Source: Anaerolineales bacterium (GTDB lineage: Bacteria; Chloroflexota; Anaerolineae; Anaerolineales; Villigracilaceae). Taken from it: 64,000 bases of DNA. Under the pieces are notes generated by a model. The model made no database searches. It saw only the letters and a program-made list of their open reading frames with translations, and was not told where the DNA came from. The stretch lies in contig JAUXUL010000012.1 of assembly GCA_030680795.1 (NCBI GenBank), forward strand, positions 1 to 64,000, in the 5' to 3' direction. Position numbers and translations under genes: made by a program. The stretch's first letter is position 1, and each line of letters starts with the position of its first letter. Shown piece after piece: positions 24,629 through 33,661 of the stretch.

Positions 24629-25116
24629 AAAGTTTCCTTCTTGATCGCGGAACGAATGAGTTCAGCCTTTTGCATGCGTCCCATTTTTTCATAGGCAAGG
24701 GCTTCATGTTTAAGGGAAATAACAGGAACTTGCAATTCACGCCAATTCACCCATACACAAACAGACGCAATTTCGACTGCGGGTTCCCATATGCCAGCGA
24801 GAGAACGATGGCGCATATCACCCAGTAACTCAACCTGCAATCCGTTTATCTCCGCCTGTCCATGATGTGAGAGAGTATGTTCTGATTCCCAAACATGCAC
24901 GGGAACTTTCATAAATTCAGCCAGTTTCTGTTCAAGGACATAAATGGTCTGTGCGTCGGTTTGCAAATCCAAGTCGTTCACGGAAATATCAACGCCCTGC
25001 AAACGCAATCCCGCGCTCCCCGTTAATGCCCATGGTAATTCGGCGGGATGGATCTTCTCAATAAGCAAAACCAGAACCTGTGCGCGTTGTTCGGGAAGAT
25101 CAAGGGTGGCTTTCAT
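24625..25116 (-). CDS. Nucleotidyltransferase-fold protein inside exporter operon
   Basis: A 163-residue protein with the minimal NTase-fold motif WALTGSAGLRLQGV followed by NDLDLQTD (the GS and DxD metal site), and a C-terminal SLKHEALAYEKMGR. This type includes aminoglycoside-nucleotidyltransferase-like and MNT-type proteins. I chose the ATG with GGAG 7 nt upstream; it overlaps the first ATPase gene by 17 bp. The product overlaps the second ATPase by 4 bp, so it is translated with the exporter. A resistance role would fit the operon but is inference. Confidence 0.7.
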   Translation of the reverse strand: MKATLDLPEQRAQVLVLLIEKIHPAELPWALTGSAGLRLQGVDISVNDLDLQTDAQTIYVLEQKLAEFMKVPVHVWESEHTLSHHGQAEINGLQVELLGDMRHRSLAGIWEPAVEIASVCVWVNWRELQVPVISLKHEALAYEKMGRMQKAELIRSAIKKETL

Positions 25117-26089
25117 TCGATTGCTCCGATAATGCGATAAAGACATCCTCCAGCGTGGATGGGATGGCACGCAACTCTGTAAGAACGCCGCCAGCAGATT
25201 TGATCTCATCGGGCAAACGCTTCATGATGAGATCGGACTTACCTGCACGAACACGCACATGCAACTTATCGCCAAACGCAGCGACATCTTCCACATCTTC
25301 AATTTTCTGCGCCACGTGGCGCAGAAGATTGATCGGCGAACCGCGCAACTCAAGTACCCGTCCATTGAGCCGAGCCCGCAAATTCGACGGCGTATCCTCC
25401 GCAATGATTTTTCCGTTCTTCATAAATCCCACGCGATGACAGCGTGAGGCCTCGTCCATGTAGGGTGTGGATATAATGACAGAGACATCGCCCTCACCCC
25501 TATCCCCTCTCCCGCTGGGAGAGGGGGATGCAAGCCGAATCACCAATTGCCAAAAATCCTGCCGTGTGACAGGGTCAACGCCTGTCGTCGGCTCATCGAG
25601 AAGTAAGACACGCGGACGAGTGACAAGCGCGGAAGCCAAACCAAGTTTTTGTTTCATACCTCCAGAGAGTTGACCTGCAAGACGATCCGTGAATCTATCA
25701 AGCCCTACAAATTCAAGGATCTCCATTGAACGCGCCAACCATTCATCGGATTTGAGCCCACGTACCTCGGCAAAGAAGCGGATATTTTCGAGCACGGTCA
25801 AATCTTCGTACATGGAAAATCTCTGCGAGAGATAACCGAATTGTGAGCGGGCATCTTCCGTTTGCTTGTTGATGTCATATCCGCAGATGTCCACTTCGCC
25901 CGCGTCCGCTTTGAGCGCGCCAACAAGCAGGCGCATGGTCGTCGTCTTCCCTGCGCCATCAGAACCTACAAGTCCATATATCTCACCTGCCTTAATCCGC
26001 AGGGAAACGCCATCTACAGCGCGGGTATCATTAAAATGTTTATAAATTTCACTTGCTTGAATTAAGTATTCGGTCACGTCAATTCTCAC
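25100..26089 (-). CDS. ABC exporter ATP-binding protein with repeat-derived insertion
   Basis: First ATPase of the exporter. Walker A is VGSDGAGKTTTMRL, the Q-loop is YLSQRFS, the signature is LSGGMKQKLGLAS, Walker B is VLLLDEPTTGVDP and the H-loop is STPYMDEASRC. Between Walker B and the H-loop, about residues 187-200 (SPSGRGDRGEGDV) are not family sequence; the DNA is a CCCTCACCCC...GGGAGAGGGG palindromic element, inserted in frame. It lies at a surface loop and may be tolerated. Start is GTG, with a second GTG 12 nt downstream, and overlaps the upstream oxidoreductase gene. Confidence 0.88.
   Translation of the reverse strand: MRIDVTEYLIQASEIYKHFNDTRAVDGVSLRIKAGEIYGLVGSDGAGKTTTMRLLVGALKADAGEVDICGYDINKQTEDARSQFGYLSQRFSMYEDLTVLENIRFFAEVRGLKSDEWLARSMEILEFVGLDRFTDRLAGQLSGGMKQKLGLASALVTRPRVLLLDEPTTGVDPVTRQDFWQLVIRLASPSPSGRGDRGEGDVSVIISTPYMDEASRCHRVGFMKNGKIIAEDTPSNLRARLNGRVLELRGSPINLLRHVAQKIEDVEDVAAFGDKLHVRVRAGKSDLIMKRLPDEIKSAGGVLTELRAIPSTLEDVFIALSEQSNESHP
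25491..25530. repeat. CCCTCACCC...GGGAGAGGG element inside ABC ATPase gene
   Basis: CCCCTCTCCC and GGGAGAGGGG form the hairpin arms, with a CCCTCACCCC shoulder. A second copy of the same element, in the other orientation, lies at 27952-27985 in the same operon. Confidence 0.65.
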
Positions 26090-26528
26090 TAAACTTATGT
26101 GGGTAGATGATTACCAATGCTTCCTTATCAGCCAATTTCTCCAATTGTCCGCGGCTGGGGCGTCTCGGCAATCCATGCGCTTTCTCCATCATCAAGCCGA
26201 CCATAAAAGGATGCCGATCAAGGCGTACTTCCAAGAAGTCCGCAAACTTTGATGGGTCAATGATAACTTCCGCTATGCCATGAAAATGTTTCGCACTAAC
26301 GCGCACCTCAACCTGCGGATTGATTTGGATGTTGCGAACCCAGTCTGCTTTGACACCGCGCGCCGAACCAAGATAGTAATCACTGCCAATCAGTTCATAT
26401 TGAAGAGGAGTAACCCGCTTCTTTCCTGATCTTCGGCCTGTTGTGGTCAAAAGGAGGATGATCCTGCCGACAAGACGACCCAAACCAATCGCATAGAGCA
26501 GACGATGGATTTTTTGAATATTTTTCAT
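26079..26528 (-). CDS. Deazaflavin-dependent (DDN-type) oxidoreductase family protein
   Basis: A 149-residue protein of the split-barrel nitroreductase/F420-binding family. Signatures are LLTTTGRRSGKKRVTPLQY (about residues 27-45), YYLGSARGVKADWVRNIQINP and a C-terminal LIIYPHKFSE. Members bind F420 or FMN and reduce quinones or nitro compounds, though assignment to one cofactor needs experiment. The gene ends 11 bp inside the start of the ABC ATPase gene and is co-transcribed with the exporter. Confidence 0.8.
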   Translation of the reverse strand: MKNIQKIHRLLYAIGLGRLVGRIILLLTTTGRRSGKKRVTPLQYELIGSDYYLGSARGVKADWVRNIQINPQVEVRVSAKHFHGIAEVIIDPSKFADFLEVRLDRHPFMVGLMMEKAHGLPRRPSRGQLEKLADKEALVIIYPHKFSEN

Positions 26529-26589
26529 CCTTGCCCAGTCAAAAGCGACAGGTTTTACGGCATCCTCTTTTCACAAAATCCTGAACTGG

Positions 26590-27933
26590 TTATTTGAACA
26601 CCACATCCGCGGGCATGCCGATCTTCAATTTGCCTTCGCTATTAATCACCTTCAACTTGATGGCATAGACTGTCGAGCTGCGTCCTTCCACGGTTTGAAC
26701 GTTACGCGGAGTGAACTCAGCCTGATCCGCGATGTGGACGACTACGGCACCAAAGGTTTCATTGGGGAAGGAGTCCACCGTGACAGTGGCTTCCTGTCCG
26801 AGTAAAGTGTTGCCGTATTGGTCTTCGGGAACGTAGACAGTAATGGTCAATCCATCGAGATCAGCAACGGAGAATGTCGTCGCGCCAGGCTGGACGAACT
26901 CACCCACTTCGACATTGCGTGCAAGGACAACTCCATTCATGGGGGCATAAACAGTGGTTTTCTTGAGTTGCACCTCAATCGTGTCCAGCCGTGCTTGTAC
27001 TAATTTGACATTGGACTGCGCCTGTGCCAGCATGGCACCTGCCTGTTCGACAACTTTACCAGCCGCCTTTACCTGTGGTGACTCCGCGCCTGTTTCCAAT
27101 GCACGCCAATTGTCCACTGCGCTGTCATAAACCTCCTGCGCAATAATTGCATCTGCGCGGGCTTGGAGAACGTCCGCTGCACCTTCGGTTGTGAGTGCGT
27201 CGTCATAGTCTTTTTGTGCGTCTTCCAGATCTATTTTGGCTTCGTCGAGTACGATCTGCGCGGCATCACGTAAACCCTGACCCTCCGAGGCACCGCTGGT
27301 GCTGTCAAGCACATCTTGAGCGTTCTGATAGGAAAATCGCATTTGTACGAGATTTGCTTCGATCTCAAGGAAATCTGAACTGCCTGCCCTTTTTTCCATA
27401 TCGGCAAGTTTCTTCATGGCGTCAGCAATGGCAACTTTCTTTGTATCCACTTCGGCTTGCGCAGCTTGGATCCGTTCCTCTTTCGAGAAGTACCAGATAG
27501 GTTGATCGAATTGACTTGGCTTTGATTCCTTCCAAATCGTAATACGCGTGGACTTCTCCTGCGCGAGGGCATTGGAGAGCGTCAGGTCATATTGCAGTTG
27601 GGCGGATTCGAATGCAACCTGCGCAGTCTGGACGGCGGCGTTGGCAGAATGCAGCGCGGCTTGGGCAGTCTGCTTTTCGGAACGAAGCAGGCTATCGTCC
27701 AGACGAAGAAGCGGATCGCCTGTTTTGACGGACTGTCCCTCATCAGCAAGGACTTCCACAACTTTGCCAGCCATTTCTGGTGAAACGTTCACAGTGACAG
27801 CTTCGATACTTCCAGAGGCGGTCAGGGCTCCGTTCGCAGTGGGCGAAGTTTGTGTGACGATAAAATATACACTTACTGAAATAAGCAGCAGGATGATAAT
27901 GATCGCGGGAAGAGGGGGACGTTTGTGATTCAT
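26590..27933 (-). CDS. HlyD-family efflux adaptor
   Basis: Periplasmic-side adaptor (membrane fusion protein) of the exporter. It has one N-terminal transmembrane anchor (about residues 8-26), a biotinyl-lipoyl half-motif (TVNVSPEMAGKVVEVLADEGQSV cut short here as GKVVEVLADEGQSV), and a very long alpha-helical hairpin of about 220 residues rich in Ala/Gln/Glu. The second lipoyl half is TTVYAPMNGVVLARNVEVGE, followed by the beta-barrel. A total of 447 residues is larger than YbhG because of the long hairpin. It sits between the permease and the ATPases. Confidence 0.88.
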   Translation of the reverse strand: MNHKRPPLPAIIIILLLISVSVYFIVTQTSPTANGALTASGSIEAVTVNVSPEMAGKVVEVLADEGQSVKTGDPLLRLDDSLLRSEKQTAQAALHSANAAVQTAQVAFESAQLQYDLTLSNALAQEKSTRITIWKESKPSQFDQPIWYFSKEERIQAAQAEVDTKKVAIADAMKKLADMEKRAGSSDFLEIEANLVQMRFSYQNAQDVLDSTSGASEGQGLRDAAQIVLDEAKIDLEDAQKDYDDALTTEGAADVLQARADAIIAQEVYDSAVDNWRALETGAESPQVKAAGKVVEQAGAMLAQAQSNVKLVQARLDTIEVQLKKTTVYAPMNGVVLARNVEVGEFVQPGATTFSVADLDGLTITVYVPEDQYGNTLLGQEATVTVDSFPNETFGAVVVHIADQAEFTPRNVQTVEGRSSTVYAIKLKVINSEGKLKIGMPADVVFK

Positions 27934-27951
27934 GGAAATCTCCTTAATACT

Positions 27952-27985
27952 CCCTCTCCCATTTGGGGAGAGGGTTGGGTGAGGG
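27952..27985. repeat. CTCTCCC...GGGAGAGGG element, intergenic copy
   Basis: CCCTCTCCC pairs with GGGAGAGGG, then TTGGGTGAGGG follows. It fills the gap between the permease stop codon and the HlyD start. Confidence 0.65.
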
Positions 27986-29113
27986 TTAATCGAGGCGCTT
28001 GCGGAAACGCAATGCTGCGGCGGTCATGATGCCAACCGCGAAAAGGGTCATGGCGATAACATCGCTCTGGATCATCTCAAGACCGACACCTTTGAGCAGC
28101 AATGAACGAATGATGACAAGGTAATAACGCAAGGGCATCAGGTACGAAAGCCATTGCAAGATACGCGGCATGGCTTCGAGGGGGAAGAAAAAGCCCGAGA
28201 GGAAAATACTCGGCAGGAGGGTCATCCAAACCGTAAGCATAGCTTCCTGCTGGGTATTTGCAATGGTGGATGCAAACAGACCGATTCCCAAACCTGTGGT
28301 AAGGAAAACGACGGAGAGGATGAGTATCAAACCGAGGTCGCCGCGAATCGGCATGCCAAACCACCAATGGCCAACCGCCAGTACTTCAATGGTGTTGAAG
28401 AAGCCAAGGATGACGTAAGGCATGAGTTTACCGACGATCAATTCCCATGGGCGAATGGGCGTGACGATGAGTTGTTCGATGGTGCCGCGCTCGCGTTCGC
28501 GCACAACAGAGGATGCCGTCAGGATCGCGGCGATGGCATACAGGATCATACCGATCACACCCGGGATCATGAAGTGGGCGCTGATCATATCGGGGTTGTA
28601 CCAAACCCTTGTGCGGACTTGAACGGGCGGCTGTACGCGCAGGTTCATGCCGCTGCGCTCGAATTTTTCCATCAGGATGCCTGTGGAGTGAGATTGTCCG
28701 ATCAACAGCGAAGCGGATAAGGCTGTGGATGCGCTGGTCGGGTCGGAGCCGTCCAGGATGAAGGCAACCTGTGCGTTCCCCTCATAAAGACGCTGGGCGT
28801 AATCGGGCGGGATGATGATCGCCGCGCGCGCATCTCCACTGGAGATGAGAGTCTCGATCTCCGCTTCAGACTGGACCGTGTACGCGATCCTGAAATAATC
28901 AGCTGAGCGATACGCATCGAGCAGTGCGCGGGACTCGACGCTTCGGCTTTGATCCAATACAGCCAGCGGGATGTTGCGCACATCGTTGGTCGCTGAGTAG
29001 CCGAGCAGGAACAACTGCATGATCGGGATGACCAGGATCATGGCAAGTGTGCGCACATCGCGGAAAATCTGGATGAATTCCTTGCGGATGATGGACATTA
29101 AACGCGAGTTCAT
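27986..29113 (-). CDS. ABC-2-type exporter permease
   Basis: Membrane subunit of the exporter, matching the YbhS/YhiH family. One N-terminal transmembrane helix (about 20-40) precedes a large extracytoplasmic domain (40-175, ADVRNIPLAVLDQS to NPDMISAHFM), and five helices follow from about 178 to 372. The conserved RERERGTIEQLIVTP lies at about residue 210. Only one permease gene is present, so it may homodimerise. It overlaps the tetR gene by 4 bp (ATGA). Confidence 0.9.
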   Translation of the reverse strand: MNSRLMSIIRKEFIQIFRDVRTLAMILVIPIMQLFLLGYSATNDVRNIPLAVLDQSRSVESRALLDAYRSADYFRIAYTVQSEAEIETLISSGDARAAIIIPPDYAQRLYEGNAQVAFILDGSDPTSASTALSASLLIGQSHSTGILMEKFERSGMNLRVQPPVQVRTRVWYNPDMISAHFMIPGVIGMILYAIAAILTASSVVRERERGTIEQLIVTPIRPWELIVGKLMPYVILGFFNTIEVLAVGHWWFGMPIRGDLGLILILSVVFLTTGLGIGLFASTIANTQQEAMLTVWMTLLPSIFLSGFFFPLEAMPRILQWLSYLMPLRYYLVIIRSLLLKGVGLEMIQSDVIAMTLFAVGIMTAAALRFRKRLD

Positions 29114-29727
29114 TTGGGCTCCTTTAAAACACCATGCAGGTAAATATCCACATAGGCATCCATGGGATTTTTGGGCATCAGCGCGTTCAGGTGGGAATGC
29201 CCGATAATCATTTCGGTAAGCATAAAAGAGATAATCAATCCAAAGAAAGAGCGAACCAGCATGGCGGGGTTGGTGATTCGCAATTCCTTCCTCGACTTGA
29301 CCAGTTTTTCAAAGATGGGCAATACTTTGGGAGCAATCTCGCGCAAAAGCAACGCGCCGTGTTTGCCGTTGAATTCCACGAACTCGATAAACATCAAATT
29401 CAGGTAATAAGGCTGTTTCTTCAATTCAACCATGCTGATTTGCGCCGCGTTTTTCATAAAGTCCTCCACCGTCTCCCCTTGCGCTTCGAGGATGGAAGGT
29501 AAAATCCGTTTATAGGGGTGTTTATCCACGATAATGGCTTCAAAGATTTCCTCCTTACTTCTAAAGTGGTTGTAAATTCCGCCCAGCGCGAGACCCGCAT
29601 GTTCTGCGATTTGCCGCATGGACGTGGCGTGGTAACCGTTCTCCATGAACAATTCCACTGAGGCATCTTCGATGGCAAGACGGGTGGTCTCGCCTTTCTT
29701 CGGCACATCTTTCCATTTAGCAGGCAT
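29110..29727 (-). CDS. TetR/AcrR-family repressor of the exporter operon
   Basis: A 205-residue regulator. The helix-turn-helix (about residues 12-58) contains ATSMRQIAEHAGLALGGIYNHF, the standard TetR recognition helix. The C-terminal ligand domain is divergent, as usual. It is the first gene of the operon and overlaps the permease gene by 4 bp, so it is probably autoregulated through the palindrome 23 bp upstream of its start. The ligand is unknown. Confidence 0.9.
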   Translation of the reverse strand: MPAKWKDVPKKGETTRLAIEDASVELFMENGYHATSMRQIAEHAGLALGGIYNHFRSKEEIFEAIIVDKHPYKRILPSILEAQGETVEDFMKNAAQISMVELKKQPYYLNLMFIEFVEFNGKHGALLLREIAPKVLPIFEKLVKSRKELRITNPAMLVRSFFGLIISFMLTEMIIGHSHLNALMPKNPMDAYVDIYLHGVLKEPK

Positions 29728-29750
29728 GGTTTCCTTCTATTTCAAAAATG

Positions 29751-29764
29751 AACGAACGTTCGTT
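29751..29764. promoter_or_regulatory. Probable TetR operator
   Basis: AACGAACGTTCGTT is a perfect 14-bp palindrome lying 23 bp before the tetR start. A partial copy (AGAACGTTCGT) occurs at 29894-29904 in the MFS remnant on the other side. Position and symmetry fit TetR-family autoregulation. Confidence 0.6.
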
Positions 29765-29874
29765 TTTATTTTAGACGAAGACAGGGAAATTTGTCAAGAG
29801 AAAATAATCGTGAAAAGCAGTGACAGTTCACGGTCTACGGTCTACGGTCGAACAGATGAATTACAATCGTCCCC

Positions 29875-30171
29875 ATGATCACAACTTTAGAAAAGAACGT
29901 TCGTGAAAACCTGAAACACAACATCACTGTCAACCTTTGGGATGGCGGTCTTTTTGGCGCAGCTATTCACTGCGAGTTACGTCTCACGTTTACGAAAATA
30001 TAAACATCATGTCTTGCTGATGATCATACACGAACGCGTTCCATTTTTTGGCTTCGCCATCGTCGCGTTACTGCTCCCCTTCATCGGCTTGCAGGCGGGA
30101 CTCATCATCACCTTTATCCTGCTCACCTGGCAGGGACTCGGCGGCGGCTTCACTGCCAACTCGTGGAAATC
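29875..30171 (+). pseudogene. MFS transporter remnant with internal deletion
   Basis: A first frame from ATG 29875 encodes the N-terminus of an MFS protein (LKHNITVNLWDGGLFGA). The family sequence then resumes in the next frame at QLFTASYVSRLRKYK and continues through IHERVPFFGFAIVALLLPF and WQGLGGGFTANSWKS, where similarity ends. Compared with the usual arrangement, roughly 45 residues are missing at the frame change, and the last two thirds of the protein are gone. Divergent from tetR, it may once have been part of the same efflux regulon. Confidence 0.65.
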
Positions 30172-30748
30172 CTGTGACCCTGACACGAGCCGCCTCTGGT
30201 GGAGTGAAGTAAGCGTGACGCAAAATCTCACGCACGCCGTTCGCCAAGATCCAGGGAATAGTGTACACTGTTGGCTGCAAAAAGCAACACATGTCCGCAA
30301 AGCGAATGCCGATGAGAAAGCAGGTGATGTTTTTATTGACACGAATAAGTCAATGGAAAAATATCGAGAGTGGTTAAAACTTGCCCTCCCCCGCCGACCA
30401 GTTCAGCCCCCGATGGCACTCGAAGACCATATTGGCACACGCGTCCTCTCAAACCAACAAAAGAGGCGTATAAATTACCTAAATGACTTTCGTCCTGAGC
30501 GGGGCCGCACGCTCTTGCTCGTCGTGCGGCGTAGTCGAAGGACAAAGAATCGTAAGTGAGTACATTCTCAGCAAGCAACGCTTCGATCCTTCGACATCGT
30601 GAGCGAAAGTCGAACCGTAAGGACGAAGCTTTGTTCGGACGAAGAGCGGATCTTCACTCCACTCAGCACGAAGAGTCGGTTTGAACCGACTTCCGCTGAG
30701 TCCGAAGCGATATCATATTCAAAAGAAGAAAAACAACCTGGTTAATAA
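30172..30748. other. Degenerate region after the MFS remnant
   Basis: An open frame continues to 30559, but its composition and sequence match no family I know. Fragments of palindromic repeats are present near 30520-30720 (GTAGTCGAAGGAC, CTTCGATCCTTCGAC, GACTTCCGCTGAGTCCGAAG). No gene is called here. Confidence 0.4.
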
Positions 30749-32548
30749 ATGTCACAAATTGGATTAACGTTTCTATTTCTTGGCATTGCCGCTCTTCTGT
30801 TGCTGGGCAACATCCTGCGAGCGGACATTGTCGCGTTGATGTTAATGCTTGCGTTGGGATTAAGCGGCATCCTATCGCCACAGGAAGCATTCTCTGGTTT
30901 CAGCCGTTCAGCGGTCATCATCATGCTTTCGGCATTCATCCTTGCGGAAGGGCTGCGCCGTTCAGGTATGACCGAGCGCATGGGTTTGTTCATCATCAAA
31001 TTATTCGGCAAAGGGGAACGGCAATTGATTTTTGGCGTGATGACAGCATCGGCAGTGCTTTCGCTTTTTATGAACAACATCGCCGCTGCATCGTTGCTTT
31101 TCCCATCATTATCTGGAGTGGCGCGTCGTTCAAAAGTCCCATCATCAAAATTGCTCATGCCCCTGGCGTTTGGGACAATCCTCGGCGGCATGGCAACTTT
31201 ATTGACAACGACAAACATTGTCGTCAGCGGCTTATTGCGCGACGCAAAACTTCCAGGTTTCACACTGACAGAATTCGCTCCCATCGGTCTCCCATTGACA
31301 TTGGCGGGAATTCTCTTCATGGTTTTTTGGGGAAGAAAATTATTACCCGACCAATCCCCTGCCCAACGTCATGAAGAGAGTGAAGAATCTGACGATCTGC
31401 TCAATACGTATCAACTCTCTGAAAGGTTGGTGCGCGCAAAGATTTGCAAAGACGGCAGTCTGGATGGTATCACGCTCGAAAAAAGCGGCTTGCGTGAAGA
31501 ACATCATCTCAATCTGATCGCCATCCAACGTGGAAGATCTACATTGCCCATCGAAGCCAAAACTATCTTGAAAGGCAAGGATATTCTTTTAATCATGGCT
31601 CGCCCTGAAGACAGCATGCCAGAGTCACTGAAAGACATGTTGGAAGTCCTCCCTTCTGGCGAATGGCAGCAGGATTATCTTTCCACGCCAGACATGAAGT
31701 TGATTGAAGCCGCTATTGCGCCTCGCTCTCATCTTGCCAGCCAGACATTACAGGAGATTCGTTTTGAGCAGAAATTTGGCGCAAAGGTTTTAGCCGTCTG
31801 GCGGCGTGGACATTCCATCCGCACCCGCCTCGAGGATTTGCCGCTTGAATTCGGCGATGGCTTGTTGTTACAAGGCACGGAAAAAAGCCTGAGTCTGTTG
31901 AGAACAGAACCCGGTTTGATCCTTCTTGCAGAATCCGCGCCATCAACGCGCATGACCTTGCGCGGTTGGTTGACCACCCTCATTATGGCTGCCTCGTTGA
32001 CGCTGGCAATCATCTTCCCGAATCTGATCGCGGAAATTATGTTGAGCGGCGCGGTCGCCATGGTCTTGATCCGCACGATGAACATGGACCAGGCTTACCG
32101 CGCGATTGACTGGCGCAGTTTATTTCTCGTCGCGGGAATGCTTCCCGTTGGTGTCGCATTGAATAAGACAGGCGCTTCAACCATGTTTGCAAATACCATT
32201 CTTTCATCCCTCGGTGGCGCGGGACATTTAGTTTTACTGGCAGGATTTGTTTTGTTGACCGTAGCGTTGACTCAAATTATCAATGGCGTTGCAGCTGTAA
32301 CGGTCATCGCTCCAATTGCGATTGTGACCGCTCAAAAAGTGGGAATGGAACCGCGTAGTGTCGCGATGGCGGTTGCAATTGCCTCATCCATGGCATTCAT
32401 GTCGCCGCTGGGGCATGCTGTTAACGTCATGGTGATGGGCGCAGGCGGTTACACCTTCCGTAATTATGCGCGTGTGGGTATCCCGTTAACTATTCTGCTG
32501 GTGGTCATCCTTCTAATTATCCTGCCACTCGTTATGCCGATTGGATAA
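30749..32548 (+). CDS. SLC13-family (ArsB/NhaD-like) permease with RCK_C domains
   Basis: An ion/carboxylate transporter of 599 residues. Hydrophobic helices fill residues about 1-200 and 400-599. Between them lie two TrkA-C (RCK_C) domains (about 220-310, DGSLDGITLEKSGLREEH, and 315-395, APRSHLASQTLQEI) that usually bind a regulator. Conserved helix-loop segments are LFMNNIAAASLLFP and ASSMAFMSPLGHAVNVMVMG. Substrates in this family include sulfate, dicarboxylates and phosphate; I cannot choose. The DUF2270 gene follows after 5 bp. Confidence 0.88.
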   Translation: MSQIGLTFLFLGIAALLLLGNILRADIVALMLMLALGLSGILSPQEAFSGFSRSAVIIMLSAFILAEGLRRSGMTERMGLFIIKLFGKGERQLIFGVMTASAVLSLFMNNIAAASLLFPSLSGVARRSKVPSSKLLMPLAFGTILGGMATLLTTTNIVVSGLLRDAKLPGFTLTEFAPIGLPLTLAGILFMVFWGRKLLPDQSPAQRHEESEESDDLLNTYQLSERLVRAKICKDGSLDGITLEKSGLREEHHLNLIAIQRGRSTLPIEAKTILKGKDILLIMARPEDSMPESLKDMLEVLPSGEWQQDYLSTPDMKLIEAAIAPRSHLASQTLQEIRFEQKFGAKVLAVWRRGHSIRTRLEDLPLEFGDGLLLQGTEKSLSLLRTEPGLILLAESAPSTRMTLRGWLTTLIMAASLTLAIIFPNLIAEIMLSGAVAMVLIRTMNMDQAYRAIDWRSLFLVAGMLPVGVALNKTGASTMFANTILSSLGGAGHLVLLAGFVLLTVALTQIINGVAAVTVIAPIAIVTAQKVGMEPRSVAMAVAIASSMAFMSPLGHAVNVMVMGAGGYTFRNYARVGIPLTILLVVILLIILPLVMPIG

Positions 32549-32553
32549 AAAAT

Positions 32554-33643
32554 ATGGCGTCAGAGAAAAAAACATCAGCTAAAAAAAGAGTGTCCTCAAA
32601 AAAACAGGTATTTGAAGAACCCGTCTGGACCTATCGCGGTTACAAACTCAAGACCAGCGAATTTGTCACTGCGATGGTACATCTTTTTCGCGCCGAGATC
32701 CAGCGCGCCAATGTCTGGCGTTCAACGTCTCGATACGACGACCAATTGGGCGGTGGTGTCTACCGGTGCAACATTATCCATCGCCTTTAGTCAGCCTGCT
32801 TCCCATCATGGAGTGATCATCCTGAATATATTGTTGGTGACATGGTTTCTCTTCATTGAGGCCCGCCGCTATCGCTATTATGAATTATGGAGCTATCGTG
32901 TCCGCCTGATGGAAACCGATTTTTTTGCCGCCATGCTGGTTCCGCCATTTCACCCATCACCGGAGTGGGCTGAAAGCCTGGCAGAGAATTTGCTATCTCC
33001 AAATTTTCCGATTTCTATGTTGGAAGCGTTCGGCCGCAGGTTACGACGTAACTACCTTTCGATCTACTTTATCCTTGGTGCCTCGTGGCTGGCAAAAGGC
33101 TGGCTTTTTCCTGCTCCTCCTGCCAATATGGCAGAATGGGTATTTAGAGGGGCAGTTGGGACTATCCCAGGCCAGGTCATGATCATGCTTGGTGCGATCT
33201 ACTATGGTGTCCTGCTCCTGACCGCAATTGCCACAGTTGGCCTGACCAAAGCGACGGGTGAAATCCTGCCGCGTTTTGGCGGCGACACTGGTCACGAAAC
33301 CCATGACGATCAAAGCAAATCAACTGGATTACGTTCGATTTTCTTCCCACGCCATCGGCGCCAGCAACTCTTGGCGCTCATCGTCACCGATAAGGCAGGC
33401 CCTGTTGCAGATCGCATTCTGACCGATCTCAAGCGCGGCGTAACAGCCATGTCTGGCAAAGGCATGTATACAGGCGAGGAACGCTCCATCTTGATGTGCG
33501 CGCTGACCGTTACCGAAGTGCACAATCTAAAATCTGCTGTTGCAAAGGATGATCCGCAGGCCTTTGTGATCGTCTCTCCCGCGCAGGAAGTTCTGGGGCG
33601 CGGTTTCGCTCCGCTTGAGGAGAAGTCAACGACCACACGCTAA
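32554..33643 (+). pseudogene. DUF2270-DUF2179 membrane protein, single-base frameshift
   Basis: The gene reads MASEKKTSAKKR to about residue 57 (KTSEFVTAMVHLFRAEIQRA, then NVWRS), then the family sequence jumps to the next frame at RLDTTTNWAVVSTGATL. One extra A in TTCAACG at about 32724 explains it. The second frame carries a DUF2270 membrane domain (helices near ILNILLVTWFLFI and IMLGAIYYGVLLLTAIA) and ends with a DUF2179-like domain (RQQLLALIVTDKAG to FAPLEE). Restored length is about 363 residues. It shares an operon with the SLC13 permease. Sequencing error and true mutation are both possible. Confidence 0.75.
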
Positions 33644-33661
33644 AGCGGGTGGCTTGTTTTT
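33633..33661 (+). terminator. Terminator after DUF2270 gene
   Basis: CCACACGC pairs with GCGGGTGG around TAAA, the stop codon TAA lying in the loop, and CTTGTTTTT follows. It lies at the end of dnaA on the opposite strand. Confidence 0.6.

Noticed and set aside
28154-28720. 188-codon plus-strand frame opposite the ABC permease
   Set aside because: Composition matches an antisense shadow of a GC-rich gene; no family motif; the minus-strand gene is clear.
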